From DAOUKH01 sp965261455 (GTDB lineage: Bacteria > Chloroflexota > Dehalococcoidia > SHYB01), in contig OZ253453.1 of NCBI GenBank assembly GCA_965261455.1, positions 1,550,001-1,614,000 on the forward strand: a DNA stretch of 64,000 nt, written 5' to 3'. Positions 55,179 to 63,998 of this stretch are shown here, in pieces. Made by a program: the position numbers and the translations under genes. The notes beneath the pieces are model-generated. The model was not told the DNA's origin. It worked only from the letters and a program-made list of their open reading frames with translations, and made no database searches. Each line of letters opens with the position of its first letter. Position 1 is the stretch's first letter.

Positions 55179-56030
55179 ATGACGTGGACCGAGTGGAAGC
55201 AAGTCGAGGGCTTCACCTTCGACGACATCATCTACGAGAAGAAGTCGATCATCGAGTCGGGGGCCTATGCCGCCCGCGTCACCATCAACCGCCCCGCACG
55301 CCACAACGCGGTCACGGACGTCACCGGCAACGAGATGCGGTACGCCTTCGACGACGCGAGCCGCGACCCGATGGTCGGCATCGTGGTGATCACCGGCGCC
55401 GGCGACCGCGCCTTCTGCAGCGGAGGCGACGTCAACTGGGAGGCGGGGGAGAACTACGGCATCGGCTTCAGCTACGGCTCGTCGATGCAGAAGATGCTCC
55501 GCCTCACCCGTGTGCCGGTGCTGGCCGCGGTGAAGGGCTACGCCATCGGCGGCGGCAATCACCTGGCCTACATGTGCGACTTCACGGTCGCGGCGGACAA
55601 CGCGATCTTCGGACAGGTCGGCCCCAGGGTGGGCAGCCCCGCCGACGGTTACTACGTCTCCTACCTCACCCACGTGGTGGGCCACAAGAAGGCCCGTGAG
55701 ATGTGGATGCTGTGCCGGCGCTATAACGCGCAGGAAGGCCTCGAAATGGGGCTGGCGAACAAAGTCGTCCCCCTGGCCGAGTTCGACGACGCCGTCGACG
55801 CGTGGTGCGAGGAAGTGCTCGCGCTCAGCCCGTCCTGCATCGAAATCCTGAAGGCGACGTTCGACAACGAGGCCTACCGCTACGAAGGGCACTTCGGGAT
55901 CAACCAGCGCCAGCTCTACCCCGACTACTTCGACGGCCCCGAGGTGAAGGAGGCCCAGACCGCCTTCTTCGAGAAGCGCCAACCAAACTTCTGGCAGTTC
56001 CGCCACCCCAAGCCGCCGAAGGCCACGTAA
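55179..56030 (+). CDS. Crotonase-family enzyme related to MenB/BadI
   Basis: 283 residues. The sequence follows MenB (naphthoate synthase) and BadI (ketocyclohexane-CoA hydrolase) closely: FDDIIYEKK, VTINRPARHNAV, VVITGAGDRAFCSGGD, GYAIGGGNHLAYMCDFTVAADNAIFGQVGPRVGS, HKKAREMWMLCRRYNA and FFEKRQPNFWQF. In MenB the loop after VGS holds a catalytic Asp; here it reads PADGYY, so the Asp position is altered. A ring-cleaving hydrolase or Claisen/retro-Claisen role on an alicyclic CoA ester is possible. No other men genes are nearby. ATG 55179. Confidence 0.85.
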   Translation: MTWTEWKQVEGFTFDDIIYEKKSIIESGAYAARVTINRPARHNAVTDVTGNEMRYAFDDASRDPMVGIVVITGAGDRAFCSGGDVNWEAGENYGIGFSYGSSMQKMLRLTRVPVLAAVKGYAIGGGNHLAYMCDFTVAADNAIFGQVGPRVGSPADGYYVSYLTHVVGHKKAREMWMLCRRYNAQEGLEMGLANKVVPLAEFDDAVDAWCEEVLALSPSCIEILKATFDNEAYRYEGHFGINQRQLYPDYFDGPEVKEAQTAFFEKRQPNFWQFRHPKPPKAT

Positions 56031-56080
56031 AGGGCGCGGAGGCCCGCCCAAGAGACCCGTATTCCGCGGAGGACCGGCGA

Positions 56081-56854
56081 ATGCCCGACCTGCTGTACGA
56101 GAAGGCCGACCGCATCGCGACAATCACCCTCAACCGGCCCGAGCGCCTGAACGCCTGGGGCGGCGACATTCGGACGATGCTCCCTGAAGCGATGGCGGAC
56201 GCCGACCGCGATCCCGAGGTGGCCTGCGTGGTACTGACCGGCGCGGGCCGCGCCTTCTGCGCCGGCCTCGACCTGAAGGAAGAGGCGCAGCGGGAGCAGG
56301 CGCGGGGCATGGTCGATTGGCTGGCATCGCCGAAGACTCCGCTGATCATGCTCAACACGAACAAGCCGCTGGTGGCGGCGATTCCGGGGCCGGCCATCGG
56401 CGTCGGCTTCGAGATCGCGATGCTCTGCGACTACCGCATCGGGGCGACGACGGCGAAGATGGGGGACCGGCACGTGGCGCTGGGGCTCGTGCCCGACAGC
56501 GGGGCGGTGATCACGCTGCCGCGCGTGGTGGGCTGGGCCAACGCGTGCAAGATCCTGCTCACCGGCGAGATCTTCGAGGCCGATGAGCTTCACGCGATGG
56601 GCGTCCTCAACGAGGTGGTCGAGCCGGCGGAGCTGCAGGATGCGGCGCGGGCCTTCGCCGGCCGCATCGCCTGCAACGCGCCGCTGGCGACGCAGATGAC
56701 GAAGCGGTTGATGCGGGTGGCCAATCCGACGGACGCGGAGGATGTCCTCGACTACTCGTACCAGGTCATGGGCACGATGATGCAGACCGCCGACGCGAAA
56801 GAGGCAATCGCCGCCTTCCGGGAGAAGCGCACGCCTAAGTTCTCGGGGCGGTAG
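56081..56854 (+). CDS. Crotonase-family protein (enoyl-CoA hydratase/isomerase)
   Basis: 257 residues with ITLNRPERLNAWG, VVLTGAGRAFCAGLDLKEE and GPAIGVGFEIAMLCDYRIGATTAKMG. The first Glu of the hydratase pair is present (GFEIAM) but the second is not (GDRHVALGLVPDSGA in place of QPE). It is unlikely to be a standard hydratase. ATG 56081 with GGAGGACCGG upstream. Last gene of the plus-strand cluster, convergent with the UGSC partner gene. Confidence 0.85.
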   Translation: MPDLLYEKADRIATITLNRPERLNAWGGDIRTMLPEAMADADRDPEVACVVLTGAGRAFCAGLDLKEEAQREQARGMVDWLASPKTPLIMLNTNKPLVAAIPGPAIGVGFEIAMLCDYRIGATTAKMGDRHVALGLVPDSGAVITLPRVVGWANACKILLTGEIFEADELHAMGVLNEVVEPAELQDAARAFAGRIACNAPLATQMTKRLMRVANPTDAEDVLDYSYQVMGTMMQTADAKEAIAAFREKRTPKFSGR

Positions 56855-56858
56855 GCGC

Positions 56859-57926
56859 TTAGCTGCGGCGAATGGGCTTGGTCTGGGCGTAGCCGCCCAT
56901 GTAGCCCCAGCCGACGAGGAGCGCGGCGAACGAGGCGTAGGCGTCGCCGGCCACTATGATGTGGTAGTTCTCCGGCTTGCGCACCAGGGGGAAGGGCGTG
57001 CCCGGCGGGGCGTTCCGGAACTCGGCGGGGACCTTCTCCTCGTCCTCGCCGCGGGTGTGCAGCGCCTCCGGCAACGGGACGCGGGCGCGCTCGAACAAGT
57101 CCTGCTTGATCTTGGGTTTGTCCCATCCCTGGGCGGCGAGCAGGCCCGCCTTATAGGGGTTGAACACGATGCCGACCTGGCCGCCGAACTGGAGCAGGAA
57201 GTCGCCTTCGATGTGCTTCACCGCGTCGGCGTAGGCGCGCAGGATGTCCTCGACGATCTCCGCGTCGCTGGAGCCGCCTCCCCCGCCGCCGAGGAAGATG
57301 TGATAGTTGGCCGCCATGACGGTGACGGCGCTCTGCTCGAGATCAAGACCGCGCTCGACGTGCAGCGGCGTCCACGGCGTGTGGGGCGACTCGGCGACGC
57401 AGAAGCTGTACTTGGCCGGCTGCCCCATCGTCGACTTGTCGCCGGTGCCGGGGTGGCCCGCGCCAAGATTCGTCATCACGAGGCGGACGGCGCGCCCTAC
57501 CGTCGCGTTGGCCCGGTTCCCCTGTCCGAAGCAGTTGAAGCCGTAGTTGAAGCCAAGCTCATCCACGATAGGCCCGCTCACGATCACGAGGGGGGCCACG
57601 GCGTTGGTGGTGGCCTGGACGCCGTTTAGGTTGAAGGCGGGTTCGAGCACCGCCTCGACGGCGGCCACGACGACAGGGAAGTAGTCCGGCTTGCAGCCCG
57701 CCATGACCGCGTTGACCGCGACGGCCTCGACGGTGGCGACACCGAGTCGGGGCGGGACCTCGCCAAGCTCCTCGCCGGCGGGCCGGTCGACGGTGGCGAG
57801 CATGGCGTCGACGGCTCCTCGCGTCGGTGGGACGACGGGCAGACCATCGGTCCAGCCGCGGTCGAAGTAGCCCTCGATGGCGTCAAGGGCGCCCTGGGCG
57901 CTGTCGGGAAAGTCGAGGCCGGGCAT
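56859..57926 (-). CDS. Conserved UGSC-partner protein of unknown function
   Basis: 355 residues. Key blocks are WTDGLPVVPPT near residue 25, VNAVMAGCKPDYFPV (Cys about 78), GVQATTNAVAPLVIVSGP, FNYGFNCFGQGNRANATVGRAVRLV, QPAKYSFCVAE and a glycine run (GGGGGGSS). As I recall, this family accompanies UGSC selenoproteins in other genomes. Here it starts 4 bp after the UGSC stop, so the two are co-translated and probably form one enzyme, with conserved Cys residues here and Sec/Cys in the partner. The reaction is not known to me. Confidence 0.75.
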   Translation of the reverse strand: MPGLDFPDSAQGALDAIEGYFDRGWTDGLPVVPPTRGAVDAMLATVDRPAGEELGEVPPRLGVATVEAVAVNAVMAGCKPDYFPVVVAAVEAVLEPAFNLNGVQATTNAVAPLVIVSGPIVDELGFNYGFNCFGQGNRANATVGRAVRLVMTNLGAGHPGTGDKSTMGQPAKYSFCVAESPHTPWTPLHVERGLDLEQSAVTVMAANYHIFLGGGGGGSSDAEIVEDILRAYADAVKHIEGDFLLQFGGQVGIVFNPYKAGLLAAQGWDKPKIKQDLFERARVPLPEALHTRGEDEEKVPAEFRNAPPGTPFPLVRKPENYHIIVAGDAYASFAALLVGWGYMGGYAQTKPIRRS

Positions 57927-57930
57927 GGCG

Positions 57931-58497
57931 CTAGGCGTCCCCGAGCGTCCCCTCGGTAAGCCAGGCGATGACGCTGGGCGCAGCGACGCGGCCCTTGCGC
58001 TCGGCCTCGGCAGCCACGCCTAGGGGATGGGGAACGATGACCGGCTCAAGCTCGGGCATCCCCATCATGCGGCGCTTGGCGCCCGCGGCGGCCTCGAAGA
58101 GGTCTTCAACGACGACCGCGGCGGGGATGCCGGCACGCTCAAACGTGATGGCGTCGTGCATACAGCACGACGTGCAGGAGCCTCACATGCCGACGCCGAC
58201 GACCGCGGCGTCGATGCGGCGCACCATGTCGTCGTAGTCGGCTTTGGGCAGCGGCGAGGAGAAGCTGGGCTTGACGACGCGTACGATCTCGGCGAGCTCG
58301 TAGCGTTGTTCGATCTCGGCGACGACGCCGCGTAGCAGGTCATCGCAGTTGGGAAGGCCGTCGTCGACGACGCCGAGCACCTTGCCCGCGAGATCAGGGA
58401 TGCGGGGCGCGAGTCCAGCGGCGCTCTGCCGGACCGATCCCGTGGGGTCGAGGAACGTGACCGCCGCGCCTTGGGGCGGGCTTTGGGTGAGCGTCAT
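57931..58497 (-). CDS. UGSC family selenoprotein (in-frame TGA)
   Basis: 188 codons. The frame from ATG 58497 runs 104 codons to DAAVVGVGM, then TGA (58185-58183, codon 105), then GSCTSCCMHDAITFERAGIPAAVVV and on to a TAG at 57931. The U-G-S-C motif followed by T-S-C-C-MHDA is the signature of the UGSC family, found first in marine metagenomes. Cys homologues have CGSC. Upstream, DLAGKVLGVVDDGLPNCDDLL fits the Rossmann-like N-terminal half. A hairpin with SECIS geometry follows the TGA. The gene lies between the cyclase gene and the partner gene in a tight unit. Read as two pieces it would be a pseudogene, but the second piece keeps the family sequence perfectly. Confidence 0.88.
58151..58185 (-). 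promoter_or_regulatory. Predicted bacterial SECIS element of the UGSC gene
   Basis: After the TGA (58185-58183) and 10 nt, CGUCGUGC (58172-58165) pairs perfectly with GCACGACG (58159-58152) around the loop UGUAU. The loop begins 19 nt after the TGA and has G at position 2. This is almost the same geometry as at 26472-26508. Confidence 0.75.
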
Positions 58498-58527
58498 CGC
58501 ATCCTCCTTTCCTACGCCGTCGACCGT

Positions 58528-59544
58528 CTACTTGATGGCGACGGCGTTCGCCGGGGAGCCGACGCCGCCGGGCAGGTTGAGGGGAACGGCGCAGAAGAAG
58601 AACTCGTAGACGCCGTCGGCGGCGCAGTCGGCGGCGAGGTGCTTGAGGTCGAAGAGCTCGCCGAGGGGCATGCCGAGGAAGTTCAGCAGGCCGGTGTGGA
58701 GGGAGCGCCCGCGCTGGGGCTCCCAGGGGTAGGCCTCGAGGCCGGTGTTGTCGGCGCAGACGGCGGCGACGCGATGGTCCCACAGCCAGCGGGGAATTTC
58801 CTTACCGGGCGAGAGCCCGACGCCGAGGAGGTTGACCTGGAAGTCGCCGCGCTCGTCGGCGAACGCCTCTATCCAGCCGGTGTAGAAGCAGAGGATGTCG
58901 CCGGCGCGGATCTCGACCCCCTGGCGCTCGCACACACCTTCGATGATGTCGGGCGTGATGGGGGTGAAGACCTTGGGGTCGTAGGGCTCAGGGAAGAGGT
59001 CGGCGTTGCGGACGACGTCGATGAGGACGCCGCGCCCGAAGATGCCACCGGCCTGGGCCCACTTGCCGATGCTGAGCTTGGACTCGTCGCCGGGGCGGAT
59101 GTCGTCGGGGCTCACGCCGTTGTAGCCGCCGTGCTTGGGGTGGCGTATGTGGCCCAAGCCGTCCCACTGCGAAGAGGCCTGCGGGTTAAAATTCTGGATC
59201 ACCTCGTCCTTGAGCAGGCCGTCGGGCATCAGGAACATGTCGTGGGTATAGGGCTTGCGGCCCGGCGGCTCCTCGCCCTCCTTGGGCTCGGGCATCCAGC
59301 TAGGCCTGATCTTGGTCTCGCTGGTCTGGGTGTGCGAAGGCAGGTTGAGCGGCAGGCTGAGGTTGAAGCGGCGGCCCGTCTTCGCCAGCTTGGCGGCCTC
59401 GGCCACGCGCTCCGGCGTCAGGAAGTTCAGCGTCCCCAACTCATAGGAGTCGCCGAACAGCCCCCAGGAGGTGTCCTTGGGGAACCCCTCGCTGCCGGGC
59501 AGGTCGTCGAAGTTGGGAAGCTTGCTCTCGTCGATCACAGTCAT
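58528..59544 (-). CDS. Cyclase family (kynurenine-formamidase-like) hydrolase
   Basis: 338 residues of the putative cyclase/metal-dependent hydrolase family. The metal-site motif is SSQWDGLGHIRHPKHGGYNG, a known variant of HxGTHxDxPxH, with DILCFYTGWIEAF and VAAVCADNTGLEAYP as further family blocks. Relatives open amide or lactone rings. ATG 59544; the extended -10 is about 35 bp upstream. It heads the unit cyclase-UGSC-partner. Confidence 0.85.
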   Translation of the reverse strand: MTVIDESKLPNFDDLPGSEGFPKDTSWGLFGDSYELGTLNFLTPERVAEAAKLAKTGRRFNLSLPLNLPSHTQTSETKIRPSWMPEPKEGEEPPGRKPYTHDMFLMPDGLLKDEVIQNFNPQASSQWDGLGHIRHPKHGGYNGVSPDDIRPGDESKLSIGKWAQAGGIFGRGVLIDVVRNADLFPEPYDPKVFTPITPDIIEGVCERQGVEIRAGDILCFYTGWIEAFADERGDFQVNLLGVGLSPGKEIPRWLWDHRVAAVCADNTGLEAYPWEPQRGRSLHTGLLNFLGMPLGELFDLKHLAADCAADGVYEFFFCAVPLNLPGGVGSPANAVAIK

Positions 59545-59578
59545 GGGCTGCGCTCACTTCAAGGGGATAATCGCGGGC

Positions 59579-59587
59579 AGAATACCA
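59579..59587 (-). promoter_or_regulatory. Extended -10 promoter of the cyclase-UGSC unit
   Basis: TGG-TATTCT on the minus strand, about 35 bp before the ATG at 59544. No convincing -35. Confidence 0.45.
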
Positions 59588-59633
59588 CAGCGGATGGAGG
59601 GGGCTTGTGGGGGACTCGACAATACCGGGCCGC

Positions 59634-61709
59634 TTACTGCTCGCGCACCTGCTCCAAGCCGAAGAGCCCAAGGAGTTCTTCGCGGCTCATTTGGGTGGAC
59701 AGGTCTAGCGACACATCGTCGATGAGTTCATCGAACAGGTCCTGTTTACGCTCCAGAATCGCGTCGATGCGTTCCTCGATCGTGCCGGCACAGGAATATT
59801 TGATGGCGTTGACTTTGACTGTCTGCCCGAGACGGTGACTCCGATCTTCAGCCTGGCGCTCTACGGCGGGGTTCCACCAGCGGTCTAAGTGGAACACGTA
59901 GGACGCCTCTTGCAGGTTCAGGCCCAGGCCGCCGGCGCGCAGCGACAGCAGTAGGACTTTGTGTTCGTCGCGGGCCTTAAAGCGATCAATAACAGCGGCT
60001 CGCTCATGCTGGGGTGTGTCGCCGGTGAACGTGAGCGGGTTGAACTCTCGCAAGTAATTGGCTGCGGCGGCCACACCCGACGTAGGGTTGGTGTACTGAG
60101 AGAATAGCAGGGCCTTGTGTCCCTGGGCTGCCAGTTGCTCTAGCCGGTCCCAAATGTCCTCTAGCTTACTGGACTCGCCGGTTTTTGGGTCGGCGTTGCA
60201 GATTTGCTTCAAGCGAGTGATGAGCTCAAGCACGTGCCGGACACCGACTTCGGCGCCCAGAGATTCCAGATACACGATGCCGTCCCGCTCGGCCTTGTCG
60301 TAGCTCTTACGCTGCGTCGGTTTCAGGGCGATGGGGACCTTGGTTACTTGCTTGGGCGGAAGCTCGTCCAGGACATCGTCCTTCTTTCGTCTGAGTTGCA
60401 ACTCGCGGTGCCGCTCCAGCAATTCCATGCTCGGACGGTAGCGCTTTGGCACCCCAGAACCATCATGGTCAACGAACTCTATGATCGAGGCTAGCTCCTC
60501 CTCATGATTCTCAATGGGTGTGCCGGTCAAAGCCCAGGAGCGTATCCGTTGCAGCCCTTTCAGCGCGTCGCTCGTATCGTTGCGGTTCTTGATCCGCTGA
60601 GCCTCGTCGGCCACGACCGCGTCCCAGGTTTTGCGGCGCACCGGGGAGAGCGTGTTGCCGAAATCCGAGCGCAACGTATCGTAGCTGACCAAAGTTACGT
60701 CGCGCTCCGCCGCCCACTGCCAGGAACGGTCGGATATCGGGCCACGGATGATGATGGCGGAAAACTCAGGGGCCCATTTTGCGATCTCCCGCCTCCACTG
60801 ATCCAAGACACTTGCCGGAGCCACAACTAGGCACGACTCGATCTGCCGCCGCGCCCTGAGAATCCGCAAGGCGGCGATGACTTGTATGGTTTTGCCCAGG
60901 CCCATGTCATCGGCAAGGAGCAGTTGGTCGTTGCTCAAGAGCGCACGAACACCGTCTTGCTGGAAGGGCATCAGATCTCCGGCCCAGGACAGTTGGACAT
61001 CTTGAACATAGCCGGGGATCTCCGCCGGAGCAGCCAGAACCGTCCACAGCCGCTCAGCCAGGGTCAAGCCGATCCCTACGTCCTGGCTGACCACCCGGAC
61101 GGCTTCTTGGGTCATCGGCGAAAGGTTGTCTGGACGCTTCGGCGGCGAGGCTAGACTAACCACGGTGGTCAACCCCGAAACCGCCGTCAGGGCTTGGACT
61201 CGCTCATCGGCGAACGCTTCGACCAAGCACTGGGCGGCCCGCTCGAAAGGTTCAAGAGGATTATCACGGTCCATTAGTTCGCCGAGTAGCCGGCCCGCCT
61301 CGGATCCTTCGCCGGGCCGTTCTACGGCCCAAAGCAATTCGGAGCGGCCGTTTGCCGGGTCGCCGTGTCCAAAGCCGGTATGGGCCAGAGCCCCGGCTGA
61401 CCTTATCTGACAGAAAGGCAACTGGACCCGGAGGTCATCGGCAAACGTCTCCGGGGGTATTTCATCAGCCAGACCAAGTATCAGTATTGGCGACGGAGTC
61501 GCGGCTTGAAATAGGGATCTGGCGAGGTCTGATACGGCGCTTTGCCCAGCGTCCACGCGGGTGAAGCAGAACGCCAGCGGCCCGCCTTGGCCCGATGTTT
61601 GGAAGAGCGCGGCCCGGATACCCTTGCCGCCTTCCTCTTCGACAAACCGCAGCCACGCCACCGCGCCGGAGTGGACGCCCGCAGTCAGATCGTCGAAAGG
61701 GACCGGCAA
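59634..61709 (-). CDS. SNF2-family DNA helicase/translocase
   Basis: 691 residues. The first about 220 are a non-catalytic N-terminal domain I do not recognise. Then SNF2 motifs: LADDMGLGKTIQVIAAL (I), VADEAQRIKN (II, DEAQ box), WALTGTPIEN (III), LLLSLRAGGLGLNL (V) and DRSHRLGQTVKVNAIK (VI). The C-terminus is FDELIDDVSLDLS-TQMSREELLGLF. Swi2/Snf2 proteins of this kind translocate on double-stranded DNA; many sit in phage-defence loci. Start TTG 61709 is the only in-frame option after an upstream stop. It follows the ATPase gene by 45 bp. Confidence 0.9.
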   Translation of the reverse strand: MPVPFDDLTAGVHSGAVAWLRFVEEEGGKGIRAALFQTSGQGGPLAFCFTRVDAGQSAVSDLARSLFQAATPSPILILGLADEIPPETFADDLRVQLPFCQIRSAGALAHTGFGHGDPANGRSELLWAVERPGEGSEAGRLLGELMDRDNPLEPFERAAQCLVEAFADERVQALTAVSGLTTVVSLASPPKRPDNLSPMTQEAVRVVSQDVGIGLTLAERLWTVLAAPAEIPGYVQDVQLSWAGDLMPFQQDGVRALLSNDQLLLADDMGLGKTIQVIAALRILRARRQIESCLVVAPASVLDQWRREIAKWAPEFSAIIIRGPISDRSWQWAAERDVTLVSYDTLRSDFGNTLSPVRRKTWDAVVADEAQRIKNRNDTSDALKGLQRIRSWALTGTPIENHEEELASIIEFVDHDGSGVPKRYRPSMELLERHRELQLRRKKDDVLDELPPKQVTKVPIALKPTQRKSYDKAERDGIVYLESLGAEVGVRHVLELITRLKQICNADPKTGESSKLEDIWDRLEQLAAQGHKALLFSQYTNPTSGVAAAANYLREFNPLTFTGDTPQHERAAVIDRFKARDEHKVLLLSLRAGGLGLNLQEASYVFHLDRWWNPAVERQAEDRSHRLGQTVKVNAIKYSCAGTIEERIDAILERKQDLFDELIDDVSLDLSTQMSREELLGLFGLEQVREQ

Positions 61710-61754
61710 TTCGGCAACCGCTTAGCTAAAAGTATGGTCGGCCTTTATGCGGCG

Positions 61755-63026
61755 TCACTCGGCGTCGTCTTTGGATTCTCGTTCCAGATCGGCGTTCTCT
61801 TCATACGTGTGGCGGAACTCGTTCCCCTCAGTCTCCGGGCGGGAGTTCGGATAGAGCCGTTGCAAGTCCCACTCATTGATGGATGCGCGGACTTTGTAGC
61901 GCATCCGGTTCTGATAACCGGCACCGCCAGTCTTTACGTCCAGAGGCGGAGCATCCCAGCCATAAGCGTTGCTGTAGATTTGCCGCAGCTTCTCCACCGT
62001 TCCCTGGACGTCGGCTTCGGTGGGTGGGTTCAACGGCGTGCATTCCCGTTCGAGCAGACGCATGCCGGTCTCGGCACGAGCCACGATATGGCCGTAACGG
62101 TTCGCCAGCTTCGGCCCCACGTAGTCACGGTCCTTCTTTGTCCCGTCCGGTTGAATGACCTCCGCAGCAAAGTCGTCGGTGACGGTGCCGACGGTCACCA
62201 ACCCAGGATACCGCTCGTCCGTGATCTGTCCTAGCCAGCGGGCCAATTCGGCGTACGACCTGCCTCGCTGCAGGAGGGAGTACGAACCCACTAGCTCAAT
62301 TTCGTCCAGCAACACCACCCAGCCTTTGTAGCCGGCGCCCTTTATCAGCTCAATGGCGAACCGAAGCCGCTGCGGCGGCAGTTCGGACGCTTTGGGCGCG
62401 CGGAAGGAGTAACTTTGCAATTGCCCTATCTGCCGAAGGCCGTCCTTGATTCGGGAAACCTTGATTCGGTCTCCTCCCCACCAGTATTCGATTTCTCCAT
62501 CCAATTCAAGATCGTTCGACCGTTCATGGACGAGCAGACTGGCCGGAAACATCTGGCTGAGACCGTTCGATGGGGTATTGTTTGCCCAGGGGAAGAAGGC
62601 CGCATAGTGCTTAGAGTCCGGCCTTAGGGCCTGCCCCAGTTCTTCAACTAGCCGCCCGCTCCGGTCGGGCATTCGGCCGTTTTCCACCGCCGACTTGAAC
62701 ACTTTGCCGAGGTCATAGAGCGGCGTTTCCTTACTGATGGCCACTCTGCTGCACACAAAGCCCTGCGAGAGTGCCTCGTGCTCAAGGTGGGTAAGCAAAT
62801 GTGACTTGCCCGAACCAAAATCGCCGGAAACCAGCATCCCCAAGGCGCCAGCCGGTGGATCGTCTCTGTTAGCGGCCTCGGTCAACAACTCCGCGAACCG
62901 GCTCTTGGCCTCAGGCTGGTTGCAGCCCAGGATCTTTACTGCGTCTCCGTTAGGCACACCGTTACGAAGGGCTTCGAGAGCGCGCCGACAGGTGAGTGCG
63001 TGCTGTTCGTCAGCCTGAGCTGTCAT
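61755..63026 (-). CDS. DUF2791 / BrxD-like ATP-binding protein
   Basis: 423 residues, the size of BrxD. It has P-loop VSGDFGSGKSHLLTHLEHEAL near residue 65, Walker B WVVLLDEIELVGSYSLLQRGRSYAELARWLG (about 220-250), and the long C-terminal region typical of DUF2791. BrxD-type ATPases work with helicases in type 2 and related BREX systems and in TerB-linked loci. ATG 63026; 9 bp gap to the upstream gene. Composition is visibly less GC-rich than the core genes. Confidence 0.85.
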   Translation of the reverse strand: MTAQADEQHALTCRRALEALRNGVPNGDAVKILGCNQPEAKSRFAELLTEAANRDDPPAGALGMLVSGDFGSGKSHLLTHLEHEALSQGFVCSRVAISKETPLYDLGKVFKSAVENGRMPDRSGRLVEELGQALRPDSKHYAAFFPWANNTPSNGLSQMFPASLLVHERSNDLELDGEIEYWWGGDRIKVSRIKDGLRQIGQLQSYSFRAPKASELPPQRLRFAIELIKGAGYKGWVVLLDEIELVGSYSLLQRGRSYAELARWLGQITDERYPGLVTVGTVTDDFAAEVIQPDGTKKDRDYVGPKLANRYGHIVARAETGMRLLERECTPLNPPTEADVQGTVEKLRQIYSNAYGWDAPPLDVKTGGAGYQNRMRYKVRASINEWDLQRLYPNSRPETEGNEFRHTYEENADLERESKDDAE

Positions 63027-63035
63027 GATCTCGCC

Positions 63036-63998
63036 TTATGAGAATCGCATCAGAGATGCGATAGGATTGACCAAGTTCCGGTCACGGACGTCATCCATTA
63101 CCCTAGTGCGCAGGGCTGGATAAATGCCATAGCCGCGGGATTTGGGACCTTCGTCGAGGAAATCCTGGCTAGTCGCCACCACCATCAGCGCGCCGGTCAG
63201 CCGGTCTACCCCATCGACAAACTCCCGCAGCAGTTCGTAGTGGTCTACCGCCATGGCCCTACTGTAATACCGCAGGCCGTCTTTAGGGTTGCGCGCCAAG
63301 GTTACGCGGGAATTATCCAGCAGTATCACCGTTCCGGCACACCCCGCGTGGCGGATCCAGTAGAGAGCCGATTCGATGAAGTATCTGGCCGTAGTGCGGT
63401 TGATGGCGGTGTAGATGGTGAAGGGCCGAACACTGCTAATCCGTGTATTTGCGCCGGTTAACCAATCCAGCAGTGGCTGTCCTTCATACTTCCCACCGTT
63501 CCGAGTGTTTTCGTTCAAGCAGAGATAGCTCATGGCCACCCGGAAGTCTTTGGCCATGTTCAGGTCTTTGGCGACATCGTTCTGTATTCCCGGCCTAATC
63601 TCGTTCATAACGGACTGCGATTCGAGGCCGTGGACCGTGGCGGCGACGGCGTCAAAGACGTTGACGGCACCGCCTGGGTCTATGCCTGCAACCTGATAAC
63701 CCCTTTCGCCAGCCAGGCGCAGGAGCACACGGCGAGCTAGGAGCCGCCAATCGAGTTGACCGGCCAGCTTGAAGAAGATGTCCTGCGGCATATGGGCCCG
63801 CATCGTCGCGGCGTCCAACTCGACGAAGACGTAGTCCAACTCTCGGCAGCGGGCCGCTAGCGCCGTGGACAGGTCCGCCCGCAGACGCTCCGGCGTCACA
63901 GCAAACTTGATGGACGCGCCGCCGTCCCGGACGAATGTCGACAGGTATTCCGCGTCGAGAACGCGGAGCCAGTCATCCAAAGAGATAGTGTTCGGCAT
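63036..63998 (-). CDS. DUF2791-associated accessory protein
   Basis: 320 residues, complete, starting just inside the window edge. It begins ISLDDWLRVLDAEYLSTFVRDGG then ASIKFAVTPE, with FVELDAATMRAHMPQDIFFKLAGQLDWRLLAR, a pattern I remember beside DUF2791 genes. No Walker A is visible, but GTVILLDNS resembles a Walker B, so it may be a P-loop-lacking ATPase relative. It is co-transcribed with the ATPase and helicase genes. The operon probably continues upstream of the window. Confidence 0.7.
   Translation of the reverse strand: MPNTISLDDWLRVLDAEYLSTFVRDGGASIKFAVTPERLRADLSTALAARCRELDYVFVELDAATMRAHMPQDIFFKLAGQLDWRLLARRVLLRLAGERGYQVAGIDPGGAVNVFDAVAATVHGLESQSVMNEIRPGIQNDVAKDLNMAKDFRVAMSYLCLNENTRNGGKYEGQPLLDWLTGANTRISSVRPFTIYTAINRTTARYFIESALYWIRHAGCAGTVILLDNSRVTLARNPKDGLRYYSRAMAVDHYELLREFVDGVDRLTGALMVVATSQDFLDEGPKSRGYGIYPALRTRVMDDVRDRNLVNPIASLMRFS

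Noticed and set aside
57931..58497. Treating 57931-58161 and 58183-58497 as two separate genes or a pseudogene
   Set aside because: Joined through the TGA they give one protein with the exact UGSC signature and normal length; the second part lacks its own ribosome site.
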